Positions 1-6,875 are shown, numbered from the stretch's first letter. The stretch: DNA of 17,023 nt from CAYLTX01 sp046545675 (GCA_046545675.1 JBKGZI010000074.1:1-17023); one strand, 5' to 3'. Translations and numbers: made by a program. The notes: generated by a model not told the origin, from the letters alone.

Positions 1-1
1 G

Positions 2-145
2 ATCACCCTCCACACGGGCGCGGAGCGCCGCATGCGCCTGCTGTGGCGCACGGATACCCTCGGCGGGAGGTTCAAGGTGGTCGATACGGTGTGGGGCGAT
101 CGCGAGATGCAGAAGATGACACAGGAGCGACCGATTCGGAGGTGA
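2..145 (+). CDS. 3' end of an unknown protein (partial)
   Basis: An open frame enters from the left edge and ends at TGA 143-145, giving 47 residues. The visible tail is basic and mixed in composition (LLWRTDTLGGRFKVVDTVWG), as expected of a folded protein's C-terminus. I prefer this frame to the overlapping frame that begins at 43, whose translation is low in complexity and rich in G, R and D. The start and most of the gene lie outside the window. No family was recognised and no motif is visible. Its position upstream of the small-gene cluster suggests an early or middle phage gene, but that is inference. Confidence 0.4.
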   Translation: MTLHTGAERRMRLLWRTDTLGGRFKVVDTVWGDREMQKMTQERPIRR

Positions 146-346
146 TCCAATCTGCGCCGACCGGGGCGCTCAAAATACCGGCGACTCACGGGCCGAGAGG
201 CCACGCCCAGCGGCAGGTCTGGCGTGACGAATCTGAGGGTGCATTTTCACGTTCTTCTGGCCCCTCTACGAAATAACAGCCGCAGCGCGCACGGGTCGCA
301 ATCCAGCCCGGGAACGCGCCGTATGGCCCGACGATACCGGGCATCA
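146..346. other. Spacer with no recognisable gene
   Basis: I see no convincing coding frame here. The frame opening at GTG 224 runs on through the tRNA-like element, and its translation is rich in R and S with no motif, so I do not annotate it. A small GGCC-GAGA-GGCC hairpin (191-202) with a GNRA-type loop is the only local structure noticed. No good promoter hexamer pair was found upstream of the tRNA-like element. Confidence 0.4.
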
Positions 347-451
347 CAGCGGGTGCCGGAGTGGATAAACGGTGACTCATGCAATAGCCCATACCCCTAT
401 GACCGCATGAGGCGAGGGGTGGGTGCGAGGGTTCGAAACCCTCCCCGCTGA
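347..451 (+). tRNA. tRNA-like element with abnormal anticodon/variable region
   Basis: A perfect 7-bp acceptor stem is formed by CAGCGGG (347-353) and CCCGCTG (444-450), followed by discriminator A451 and CTA, so CCA is not encoded. TG occupies positions 8-9. A 3-bp D stem (CCG 356-358 / CGG 370-372) encloses GAGTGGATAAA, as in class II tRNAs. The T arm is canonical: GAGGG (427-431), loop TTCGAAA, CCCTC (439-443). The middle (373-426) is too long and forms no 5-bp anticodon stem with a 7-nt loop. Instead CTCATGC (376-382) can pair with GCATGAG (405-411), and ACCCCT (393-398) with AGGGGT (415-420). These two helices cross. It may be a degenerate or insertion-bearing tRNA, a tRNA-like regulatory RNA, or a tRNA I cannot fold correctly. 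No amino-acid identity is assigned. Confidence 0.5.
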
Positions 452-460
452 CTAGCAGCG
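446..460 (+). repeat. Inverted repeat at the 3' end of the tRNA-like element
   Basis: CGCTG (446-450), loop ACTAG, CAGCG (456-460) is a perfect 5-bp hairpin. Its left arm is the 3' strand of the acceptor stem, and its right arm repeats the first five bases (347-351) of the tRNA-like element. The 3' acceptor strand could therefore pair either with its own 5' end or with this downstream copy. It could be a processing signal, a recombination scar or coincidence. Confidence 0.4.
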
Positions 461-507
461 TCGCAGCGCCTGACGATCCCAGGCATGCGGCTGCGGCGTT
501 GCTCCAC

Positions 508-594
508 ATGCGAGCGCACCTGGTCGGCTGCGAGTGGATGTTGTGGCGGTGGGTGGTGGCGATCGAGCGGAGTGAGTTGGGCGCCCCGAAGTAG
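508..594 (+). CDS. Possible 28-aa micro-ORF
   Basis: ATG at 508 opens a 28-residue frame ending at TAG 592-594, with protein-like composition in its core (EWMLWRWVVAIERSELG) that could form a short amphipathic or membrane-inserting helix. The frame stays open upstream (TTG at 499 is another possible start). It ends 8 nt before the GTG start of the next gene, which would suit an operon of tiny genes. There is no clear ribosome binding site and no family match, so it may be chance. If it is not coding, 452-602 holds nothing else I can identify. Confidence 0.25.
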   Translation: MRAHLVGCEWMLWRWVVAIERSELGAPK

Positions 595-602
595 GCAGTA
601 GC

Positions 603-800
603 GTGTGCAAGGTATGCGGTGGTGAGGGCAAAGTGTGCAGGCGATGCCGACAGGGCCGCGGGTTTGATGCCCGCGTGGTTCTGCGCAAGACGTCGACGGT
701 CTACGCCAACCGCAATCACGGGCGGCTTACCGTGAGCGTGCGACGGGTTACGAGGGTCTGGCGGGAGCGCGTAAGGCCGGTATTCATGGAGAGCAAATGA
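603..800 (+). CDS. Small protein with DnaJ-type zinc finger
   Basis: A 65-residue basic protein whose first 20 residues carry the pattern CxxCxGxGxxCxxCxxGxG (C2, C5, C12, C15), the spacing of one DnaJ-type cysteine-rich zinc-binding unit. The remainder is rich in R and V with no J domain or chaperone region, so this is a stand-alone knuckle rather than DnaJ. GTG 603 is the first start codon after an in-frame TGA at 573-575, and AGG (593-595) could serve as a weak ribosome binding site. Its stop overlaps the next ATG (ATGA at 797-800), indicating translational coupling. A nucleic-acid- or protein-binding role is inferred from the finger only. Confidence 0.55.
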   Translation: MCKVCGGEGKVCRRCRQGRGFDARVVLRKTSTVYANRNHGRLTVSVRRVTRVWRERVRPVFMESK

Positions 801-1153
801 GCAGTAGCGACGACAAGAAGGCGCCACTGGATTGGCACGAGCAACAGGCGCGGGCCGAGGTGGACTTCATGGCTGACGCCATCAACATCCACTTATCGCG
901 TAGCGCATACGGCATTCCGTGGAGGTGGGTGCGAAGTGGCGAGTATTGGGAGAAGATCGAGGAGGGCGCGGCGCTTCCCGCCGACTACAAGCCCGCCATT
1001 CGTCTCCAGCGTGGGGCTGCTCAGCAACTCATGGATGACCTGTGGCGCGCCGGGTTGCGGCCCGAAGGGGTCAAGTCGGCTAGCGACGTGGTTGAAGCAA
1101 AGGACGCGCACATCGACGACCTGCGGCGAGTGATATTCCGGGAGGATGAATGA
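797..1153 (+). CDS. Small phage protein of unknown function
   Basis: A 118-residue protein in the chain of 4-nt overlapping genes: ATG 797 lies in the previous stop, and its own TGA (1151-1153) overlaps the next start. The N-terminal half is hydrophilic with an aromatic patch (YGIPWRWVRSGEYWEKIEEG). Around residues 78-90 it has QLMDDLWRAGLRP, a pattern I associate with small hypothetical proteins of many tailed phages, followed by an acidic helical tail (DAHIDDLRRVIF). No catalytic motif or membrane segment is visible. Its position upstream of the terminase and its tight coupling suggest an accessory phage function. No specific role can be claimed. Confidence 0.65.
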   Translation: MSSSDDKKAPLDWHEQQARAEVDFMADAINIHLSRSAYGIPWRWVRSGEYWEKIEEGAALPADYKPAIRLQRGAAQQLMDDLWRAGLRPEGVKSASDVVEAKDAHIDDLRRVIFREDE

Positions 1154-1371
1154 CCGCATTCAGTGAATACCTGCGAGCCCACCGACGACGCAAGGGCATC
1201 ACGGTCGACCGCATTTCGCGCTCGAGCCGTGTCGAGCGTGGGCGACTGTGGCGCATCGAAGAGGGTCTCGTGCATCCGGGCAAGATGGAGGCGCGCAGGA
1301 TCATGATCTCGGCGCGCATTCCCGACAGCCGGGCGCGGTATTTCGAGTGGCTGCGAGGGTGTAATGATTAG
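1150..1371 (+). CDS. XRE/Cro-like helix-turn-helix protein
   Basis: A 73-residue protein consisting of little more than one HTH domain. YLRAHRRRKGITVDRISRSS is followed by VERGRLWRIEEG, which matches the layout of Cro/C1/XRE domains: helix 1 at about 5-15, the HTH at about 18-39, with the G-x-V/I-x-x-I and W-R-I-E-E-G positions typical of the fold. The C-terminal helices end in ARYFEWLRG, so there is no separate dimerisation or peptidase domain. It is translationally coupled on both sides. It lies just upstream of the packaging-operon promoter (1621-1649), which makes local transcriptional control plausible, but no operator repeat was found and the target is unknown. Confidence 0.7.
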   Translation: MTAFSEYLRAHRRRKGITVDRISRSSRVERGRLWRIEEGLVHPGKMEARRIMISARIPDSRARYFEWLRGCND

Positions 1372-1624
1372 TGAGTCTGCTAGAAAGGCGGCGGCTGGAG
1401 TCGTGTCTAGGTGTGTACAGCTTAGCGACAGCATTGAACTGGGCATCGAGATCGGGGCGAAAAAACGCTCGACGGGCAACGTGCCCTATGTGAACCTCTC
1501 CGTTGGTGTGCCCGGTGGTAAGGGGTTTATATCGGAGGTGGAGAGCATCGTTGTCGATGAGTGCAGTAAGCACGATGTGCTTCGCGACTACTTCCGTATC
1601 GAGGTTTACGAGACGCGCCCCTGA
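1364..1624 (+). CDS. Hypothetical 86-aa protein
   Basis: ATG 1364 follows GAGGG (1355-1359) and overlaps the end of the HTH gene by 8 nt. The 86-residue product alternates hydrophobic and polar residues (ELGIEIGAKK, PYVNLSVGVPGG, YFRIEVYE), suggesting a small alpha/beta fold. No motif or family was recognised. It is the last gene before the packaging promoter, whose -35 element overlaps its TGA (1622-1624), so it probably closes the upstream small-gene operon. Its function is unknown. Confidence 0.55.
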   Translation: MISESARKAAAGVVSRCVQLSDSIELGIEIGAKKRSTGNVPYVNLSVGVPGGKGFISEVESIVVDECSKHDVLRDYFRIEVYETRP

Positions 1625-1649
1625 CAGACATTACGCAAACCACTACACT
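1621..1649 (+). promoter_or_regulatory. Sigma70-like promoter for the packaging operon
   Basis: CTGACA (1621-1626, 5/6 to TTGACA) is separated by exactly 17 nt from TACACT (1644-1649, 4/6 to TATAAT). Spacing and location, 48 nt before the small terminase ATG and immediately after the previous stop, are what a house-keeping promoter should show. Transcription would start near 1656, giving a short leader that contains the hairpin at 1665-1679. Confidence 0.55.
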
Positions 1650-1664
1650 GAGAGCGCCCCACTC

Positions 1665-1679
1665 ACGCCGCGACGGCGT
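1665..1679 (+). promoter_or_regulatory. Leader hairpin before the small terminase
   Basis: ACGCCG-CGA-CGGCGT forms a perfect 6-bp stem with a CGA triloop, 17 nt before ATG 1697. There is no U-tract, so it is not an intrinsic terminator. The same CCG-CGA-CGG core recurs at 3560-3570. The sequence between it and the ATG lacks a strong Shine-Dalgarno motif. Confidence 0.45.
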
Positions 1680-1696
1680 TGGCGGGCGCGCAGCCT

Positions 1697-2329
1697 ATGA
1701 GTGACCAGACCACATGCCAGGGGACGACCAAGAGCGGCGAGCCGTGCGGGAACGCGGCTGGCGACGACGGGTATTGCTACCTGGAGAGTCACGGGCCGAG
1801 CGCCACGGATGACCTCAGTATACAGCAGCGCCGGTTTGTTGAGGAGTACTGCGTCGACTTCAACGCAAGTGGTGCCGCAAGGCGCGCCGGGTACTCCGAG
1901 AAAACCGCAGGCCAGCAGGGCCATAGGCTGTTGAAGAATGTTGAAATTATGGGCGCTATCTCCAAGCGCCTAGAGCATATGGGCATGTCTGCCGCTGAAG
2001 CCACCTCGCGCATGACAGATATGGCCCGCGCAGACTTCAGGTACTTCACTTCGGTCAGCGATGACGGACGCGTCAGAATCGATCTGACGACGCCGGAGGC
2101 TCAGGCGATGATGCACGTCATTAAGAAGGTCAAGCAGACCGAGCGTCGGTTCGGCGAGGATGGGGCGATCATTGAGTTCAAGACTGAGGTCGAGCTTCAC
2201 GATGCCAAGGACGCACTGCACAAGATCCTTCAGGCTCACGGCGCCTATACCGAACGGGTCGACGTAACCAGCGACGGCGATAAGGTTTACGCGGTCGAGT
2301 TCGGCACGGTCAGGCGGGACGATGATTGA
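1697..2329 (+). CDS. terS: Terminase small subunit with N-terminal zinc motif
   Basis: This 210-residue protein recognises phage DNA and hands it to the large terminase during packaging. Residues 41-92 match the Terminase_2-type pattern (IQQRRFVEEYCVDFNASGAA, then RAGYS...LLKNVEI...ISKRL), an HTH-bearing segment with the typical A-R-R-A-G-Y-S. The C-terminal part, about 130-190, is helical and charged and probably mediates oligomerisation. Residues 7-32 carry C7, C17, C27 and H32 in a CxxxTKSGxPC...YCxxxxH arrangement, a small zinc-binding module not part of the usual terminase. I chose ATG 1697 over the upstream TTG at 1679 because TTG is rare as a start, lies inside the leader hairpin, and only adds AGAQP. 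It overlaps the large terminase start by 8 nt. Confidence 0.85.
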   Translation: MSDQTTCQGTTKSGEPCGNAAGDDGYCYLESHGPSATDDLSIQQRRFVEEYCVDFNASGAARRAGYSEKTAGQQGHRLLKNVEIMGAISKRLEHMGMSAAEATSRMTDMARADFRYFTSVSDDGRVRIDLTTPEAQAMMHVIKKVKQTERRFGEDGAIIEFKTEVELHDAKDALHKILQAHGAYTERVDVTSDGDKVYAVEFGTVRRDDD

Positions 2330-3557
2330 TGTCAAACTGCCAGACCTGTACCCGAAGCAACGCGAGGCCATCTACGACCCACGCCGGTTCGTGGTCATCG
2401 AGGCGTCGACCAAGGCGGGCAAGACTGCGGGCTGCATCCATTGGCAGTTAAACCACGTACTCAACGACACTGTGGGCGGGGAGCACTGGTGGGTGGCGCC
2501 GGTATCCTCGCAGGCCCGCATCGCGTTTAAGCGCGTCAAGCGGATGCTCAACCGGGCGGGGATGCGCGACCATTTCACGACCAACAAGACCGAGCGCAGC
2601 CTGGCCTTCCACAAAAACGGGGCGGTGTGGCGGTTTAAGACCGCCGAGAAGCCAGACAACCTCTTCGGCGAAGACGTGCAAACGGCGGTGCTCGACGAGG
2701 CCAGCCGAATGCGTGAGGAGTCATGGCGGGCGGTGCGTTCGACCCTGACCGCCACCAAGGGATTGATCCGGTTTATTGGCAACGTCAAGGGTCGGGGTAA
2801 CTGGTTTTACCGACTGGCACGCAAGGCCGAATCCGGTGCCGAGCACTACGCATATTACAAACTCACCGCGTGGGATGCTGTGGAGGGCGGCATCCTGGAC
2901 CGCGAAGAGGTCGAGCAGGCCAAGCGCGACCTGCCCGAGCACGTCTTTCGCGAGTTGTACCTTGCCGAGCCCGCTGACGACGGCGGCAACCCGTTCGGAC
3001 TCGATGACATCGACGAGTGTATTGCGCCCATGAGCGACGCCCCGCCGACGGTGTGGGGCTGGGATCTGGCCAAGTCGCAGGACTGGACGGTCGGTGTCGC
3101 GCTCGACGCCGACGGGGCGGTGTGTGCATTCGAGCGGTTCCAGCGCCCGTGGGAGAGCACCATAGACGCCATCAGGCGCGCCACGGGCACAACCCGAGCG
3201 CTGGTCGACTCGACGGGCGTAGGCGATCCGGTCGTCGAGACGCTCCAGCGCAGCAGCCGTAACTACGAGGGGTTTAAGTTTACCGCCAACTCCAAGCAGC
3301 AGCTTATGGAGGGTCTGGCGATGGCCATTCAGCGCCGGGAGATTCGCTTTCCCGAGGGCCAGATCGTCAACGAGCTCGAGGTGTTCGAGTACGAATACCG
3401 CAGAACGGGCGTACGCTACTCCGCACCGCAAGGCCTTCACGATGACTGCGTGTGCGCGTTGGCGCTGGCCTGTAAGATGAGGCGCGACCGGACGCCTAGA
3501 AAAAAGAGGGTCACCAAGACCGTCACATTCGCAGCACCCAATAACCCGTTTTCCTGA
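2322..3557 (+). CDS. terL: Terminase large subunit (packaging ATPase/nuclease)
   Basis: The motor that pumps DNA through the portal and cuts concatemers. The 411 residues show a Walker A variant (ASTKAGKT, 28-35), Walker B with catalytic glutamate (VLDEAS, 123-128) and a coupling motif near 152-154 (IGN). The RNase H-like nuclease domain contributes acidic residues D248 (WGWDLA), D296 (LVDSTGVGD) and D374/D375 (HDD). All motifs are intact, so it should be active. It is short for the family, with little beyond the nuclease core apart from a basic tail (RKKRVTK). ATG 2322 overlaps terS, and translation is probably coupled. Terminase architecture is established; the mode of packaging (cos, pac or headful) cannot be read here. 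Confidence 0.92.
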   Translation: MIDVKLPDLYPKQREAIYDPRRFVVIEASTKAGKTAGCIHWQLNHVLNDTVGGEHWWVAPVSSQARIAFKRVKRMLNRAGMRDHFTTNKTERSLAFHKNGAVWRFKTAEKPDNLFGEDVQTAVLDEASRMREESWRAVRSTLTATKGLIRFIGNVKGRGNWFYRLARKAESGAEHYAYYKLTAWDAVEGGILDREEVEQAKRDLPEHVFRELYLAEPADDGGNPFGLDDIDECIAPMSDAPPTVWGWDLAKSQDWTVGVALDADGAVCAFERFQRPWESTIDAIRRATGTTRALVDSTGVGDPVVETLQRSSRNYEGFKFTANSKQQLMEGLAMAIQRREIRFPEGQIVNELEVFEYEYRRTGVRYSAPQGLHDDCVCALALACKMRRDRTPRKKRVTKTVTFAAPNNPFS

Positions 3558-3580
3558 CTGCCGCGACGGCAGACAGAGGG
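3558..3580 (+). promoter_or_regulatory. Intergenic hairpin and ribosome binding site before the portal gene
   Basis: CTGCCG-CGA-CGGCAG (3558-3572) is a perfect 6-bp stem with a CGA triloop that starts immediately after the terL stop codon. GAGGG (3576-3580) follows, close to ATG 3584. It is the same triloop design as at 1665-1679 and has no U-tract. Possible roles are mRNA processing, stability or translational insulation between terL and the portal gene. Confidence 0.45.
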
Positions 3581-3583
3581 ACC

Positions 3584-6316
3584 ATGAAGAAGTTGCGCAG
3601 CACCTATCTGGCGATCCGTATCGCCCTCGCCAACCTGTGGGCTAATCTGACCGCGTGGTTCGAGCCGCCCGAGAAGCGCCGCGCCCGGCTCATCACCCGC
3701 ATGCAGGGCCAGGCCCCGTACAACATCGACGCGCTGCTCGCCGAGTACGGCATCGCCCCACTCGACGAACCACCCGCCAAGGAGATCAAGCCCGTCACCG
3801 GCGCCCTGGTCCGCGAGAACGCCGAGCCCGGCGCAGATCTGGTGTTTGAACTCGGCGAGCAATCCGAGATCGGCAAGCCCGGCACCTACTTCGTCGGCGG
3901 CCTGCCCGACGTCGAGACCACCGCCAAATACCGCGCTTACAACGTGCGCGGGTTCGCATCGCGCCCCGGTGACTTCGAAGACTACTACCGCCAAGAACCC
4001 ATCATCCGACACTCGGTCGACAGTGTGACCGAAGTGCAGGTATCAGCCCGCCGCGACGTGCAGATGCCCGAGACGCTGCCCTATGACGAGGCCACCGTCG
4101 AGCGGCTGCGCAAGTGGTGTGAGTGGGCAGACGGACGCCTGCGTAACCTCGCCCAGGGCTTCCAGCACTACGTAACCCACGCGACCAGCAGCACGGCGAC
4201 ATTCGGGTTTGCGATCTTCGAGGTCGTCTGGGCGTGGGATGACGCCTACGACCCGATCACCGGCGAGGGCCGGGCGTGGCCGATCAAACTGGGATACCGG
4301 GAGCCCAGCACGGTCGACGACTGGATCATGAACGACCGTCAGGACGAGCTCGTGGCGGTGCGCTTTCGGATGGGCGGGGAGGCCAGCGGCTCGTATGTGC
4401 TGCCCGCAGGCGGCGAGGATATGCGCGACCAGCGCGTGCTGCTTTGTCGGGTGGCCGGGCGTGGCAACAACTGGGAGGGTATTTCGCCCATCCGACCGGC
4501 CATGCACTGGATTCGGTTCAAACAGCTTCTGGGTCAGATCGCCGCCGCCACCGCGCAGAAATACGGGGTGCCGACGACCTTCATCAAACGCGATCCCGAC
4601 TCCGACTACGGCACAGACGACAACGGCGCCGACGACACGCAAGCGGTACTCGCTGCCAAGCAAGCGGTGGAGGCGGCTGTGGTCCTGCTCCCCGACGGGA
4701 TCACCGCCGAGTTGGAGAGCCCGCAGGGTACGATGCCCTCATTTCAGGAGCTCATTACCTACTGCGACGACCAGATCGCACGCGGCTTTTCCAACGAGGG
4801 CTCGCTGCTGGGACACAACCAGGTCGGCAGCTACGCGCTCGCAGAAGTCCAGGACAACGCGTTTATGCGCAGCGCCCCGCACTGGTCGCGTATCATCATG
4901 GAGCCCATCAACGAGCTTCTGCGCACGATGTGCAAACACGAGTTCGGTGAACTCCCCGCATACCCGACCATGGGCTTTCGGCTCGACGCCATGCACGACA
5001 CCGGCGCGCAGGTTGCCGACATGGTGCAGCTCCACGGCGGTCAGCCGGTCAGCCAGTGGACCGAGGACGCCCGACACTGGGCGGCTGAGAAGATGAACCT
5101 GGACCCCGACACATTTTCGGTGGTCGAGGCAGACGATGATAGCGACACGCAGGGCGCGCTTGCCGGTGATCGGCAGTTTAACGGCGCACAGATCCAGTCG
5201 ATGGCGCAGGTTGTCCAGCAGGTGGCGCTCGATGAGTTGCCGCTAGAGGGCGCTGTGGAGATCCTCAAACTCGGTTTCAATATTTCCGAGACGCGCGCCC
5301 GTGCGTTCTTTCGTGACAGCGACGTCAAGCGGCCGGTCGAAGGTGAGCCCGCCACTGAAGACGACGACGAAAGCGAGCCTGTGCAACTCTCCGAGGCCGA
5401 GGCTTCGCGCATCCGAGAGTGCGCTGACCACTTCGCCGGGCATGCTGAGGACGTCCAGAAGTTCATGGACGACGTCGAGGCCAAGCTAGGTAAGAGTTTC
5501 GGTCGCGTTGCTGAAGAGCAGCGCCGGTGGTTTCGCGACCGGACACAGGATCTGGTAGACGATGACCGGCTGCCGCCCGAGGCATTCGCCGACCGTTTGG
5601 AGTCGATCAAGGAAGAGGCCAGGCGCCGTTTCGAGGAGGATTATCGAGAGGAGGCCACGGCCGCCGCGATGCTGCTGCTCATCAATGGCGCAACGCGTGT
5701 CGCTGAAGAGATGGGCGTAAGCGTCACGGGCAAACTCGACGCCCCCACTCTTCCCGATGAAATCGAGGCGCAGTTGCAGGCGACCATTAACAAGGTCGCC
5801 GACGAGGCCAGCAGCCGAAACACCGCACACATGCGCGATCAGCGCGTCCAGCAGAAAGCAGGCAACCGCAGCAGGAGCGTTCAGCGGCTCAAAACCACCA
5901 GCCTGATTGGTGTCGCCAAGAAGGTCGGCGGCCGCGCCTTCAACGCTGGGCGTGACGCGGTGGTCCAGACCGCCAAGAAAGTCGTCGAAAAGACCCAGGG
6001 CACCATCAACACCGACGCGGGACCGGTTGATGTCGGCAAGATCGGCGAGGTGCCGCGCATCACATGCGTGCGATCGTCGATGCTCGACAAAGACGTGTGC
6101 AAGGAGTGTCTCAAGCGCGACTTTGAAAGGGGCGGGCCAGAGTATATACTTGGCTCAGGCTCGTACTACAGCGACATGCCACCGGAGCCCTGCCTTGGTG
6201 GGGAGAACTGCCGGTGCGTGTACATCTACGACGCGCCGCCTGCGATGGTCGAGGCGGTCAAGCAGCTGGTCGGTGCGAACTTTGCGATTGGCGATATTGT
6301 GAACAGAGCAGTGTGA
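3584..6316 (+). CDS. Portal protein fused to MuF-type minor head protein
   Basis: A 910-residue, two-part protein. Residues about 30-580 resemble the DUF935/Mu gp29-type portal, the dodecameric ring through which DNA enters the capsid. Portal-like features include the wing/stem stretch around 285-450 (GNNWEGISPIRPAMHWIRFK, then LAEVQDNAFMR) and the late segment QFNGAQIQSMAQVVQQ through LGFNISETRARAFF (531-576), typical of DUF935 C-termini. An acidic linker (586-600, TEDDDESEP) leads to a helical region (603-760). The C-terminal module at 825-880 contains the Phage_Mu_F-like cysteine pattern (C828, C839, C842, C870, C876, C878; LDKDVCKECLK and ENCRC). In Mu these are separate genes 29 and 30. 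No stop or frameshift separates them here. The ATG follows GAGGG closely. Its stop overlaps the next start (TGATG). Confidence 0.8.
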   Translation: MKKLRSTYLAIRIALANLWANLTAWFEPPEKRRARLITRMQGQAPYNIDALLAEYGIAPLDEPPAKEIKPVTGALVRENAEPGADLVFELGEQSEIGKPGTYFVGGLPDVETTAKYRAYNVRGFASRPGDFEDYYRQEPIIRHSVDSVTEVQVSARRDVQMPETLPYDEATVERLRKWCEWADGRLRNLAQGFQHYVTHATSSTATFGFAIFEVVWAWDDAYDPITGEGRAWPIKLGYREPSTVDDWIMNDRQDELVAVRFRMGGEASGSYVLPAGGEDMRDQRVLLCRVAGRGNNWEGISPIRPAMHWIRFKQLLGQIAAATAQKYGVPTTFIKRDPDSDYGTDDNGADDTQAVLAAKQAVEAAVVLLPDGITAELESPQGTMPSFQELITYCDDQIARGFSNEGSLLGHNQVGSYALAEVQDNAFMRSAPHWSRIIMEPINELLRTMCKHEFGELPAYPTMGFRLDAMHDTGAQVADMVQLHGGQPVSQWTEDARHWAAEKMNLDPDTFSVVEADDDSDTQGALAGDRQFNGAQIQSMAQVVQQVALDELPLEGAVEILKLGFNISETRARAFFRDSDVKRPVEGEPATEDDDESEPVQLSEAEASRIRECADHFAGHAEDVQKFMDDVEAKLGKSFGRVAEEQRRWFRDRTQDLVDDDRLPPEAFADRLESIKEEARRRFEEDYREEATAAAMLLLINGATRVAEEMGVSVTGKLDAPTLPDEIEAQLQATINKVADEASSRNTAHMRDQRVQQKAGNRSRSVQRLKTTSLIGVAKKVGGRAFNAGRDAVVQTAKKVVEKTQGTINTDAGPVDVGKIGEVPRITCVRSSMLDKDVCKECLKRDFERGGPEYILGSGSYYSDMPPEPCLGGENCRCVYIYDAPPAMVEAVKQLVGANFAIGDIVNRAV

Positions 6317-6582
6317 TGGCACACGACTGGGATCCTGGACCCCTCCCGAGGATCGAATATGCGGAGCGGCCATACATCAAGACCGAGCGCGTCGTGCGCG
6401 TCGAGGTCGGCGGTCCTCCGGGCACACAGACGAAACTAATCGACTGGCTGAGCGATCAGGATATATGGACTGCGGTGACTGGTGGTCAATCGGGCGGTGC
6501 GAAGTTCGTCGGGTTCTTTTCGCCCGATGACGCCCAGAAAATCGCCGCGTGGGCGGCTAGAAATATTTGCGGCGGCGAATGA
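6316..6582 (+). CDS. Hypothetical small protein (88 aa)
   Basis: ATG 6316 overlaps the stop of the portal fusion (TGATG), which decides the start against the upstream in-frame codon at 6214. The product begins with a tryptophan/proline-rich segment (HDWDPGPLPRIEYAERPYIK), has a beta-like stretch (ERVVRVEVGGPPG) and ends in a helix (PDDAQKIAAWAARNICGGE). No family was recognised. It is first of three coupled small genes between the minor head module and the protease, a slot where Mu-like phages usually carry few genes. Confidence 0.55.
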   Translation: MAHDWDPGPLPRIEYAERPYIKTERVVRVEVGGPPGTQTKLIDWLSDQDIWTAVTGGQSGGAKFVGFFSPDDAQKIAAWAARNICGGE

Positions 6583-6875
6583 CTGACGACCTCCACCGCA
6601 TCGCCGACGCCCTGCGCGACTACGCAGAAGGCGATACGACCATCACCATATCGGTCGACGACGGCGAGATCCGCACCTCCGAGGCGCGCATCGTCTCATT
6701 GCTGCGGGCTCAGCTTACTGAGACGGTAGACCTCGACGGGCTCGACGAGCAGCAAGCGCGCACGCGGCTCCGGGCGGTCGAGGCGTTGTGTGCGGACATT
6801 CTGGAAGGCGAGCACCACGGGGCTGCGCAGGCGTTGGCGGTGCGTGTGTTGGGCGTGATGCGAGGAGGCGAGTGA
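6579..6875 (+). CDS. Hypothetical acidic helical protein (98 aa)
   Basis: ATG 6579 overlaps the previous stop in an ATGA junction. I choose it over the in-frame ATG 12 nt upstream because of that coupling. The 98 residues are acidic and mostly predicted helical (DDLHRIADALRDYAEG, then DEQQARTRLRAVEALCADIL), with a central beta-like segment (TTITISVDDGEIRTSE). There is no cysteine cluster, signal peptide or known motif. It may act as a small oligomeric adaptor, but that is only shape-based inference. Confidence 0.55.
   Translation: MTDDLHRIADALRDYAEGDTTITISVDDGEIRTSEARIVSLLRAQLTETVDLDGLDEQQARTRLRAVEALCADILEGEHHGAAQALAVRVLGVMRGGE

Noticed and set aside
224..451. Possible 75-codon + strand gene starting GTG 224
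   Set aside because: It would read through the whole tRNA-like element, and its translation is R/S-rich without protein-like patterning.
186..827. Antisense open frame of 213 codons across the tRNA-like region
   Set aside because: It is rich in R, P, S and H, crosses the tRNA-like element and the zinc-knuckle gene, and has no motif. Long antisense frames are expected in GC-rich DNA.
3558..3572. Intrinsic terminator between large terminase and portal genes
   Set aside because: The hairpin has no following U-tract, and genes on both sides belong to one late unit. The same holds for the hairpins at 1665, 7177, 8373, 8791 and 11988.
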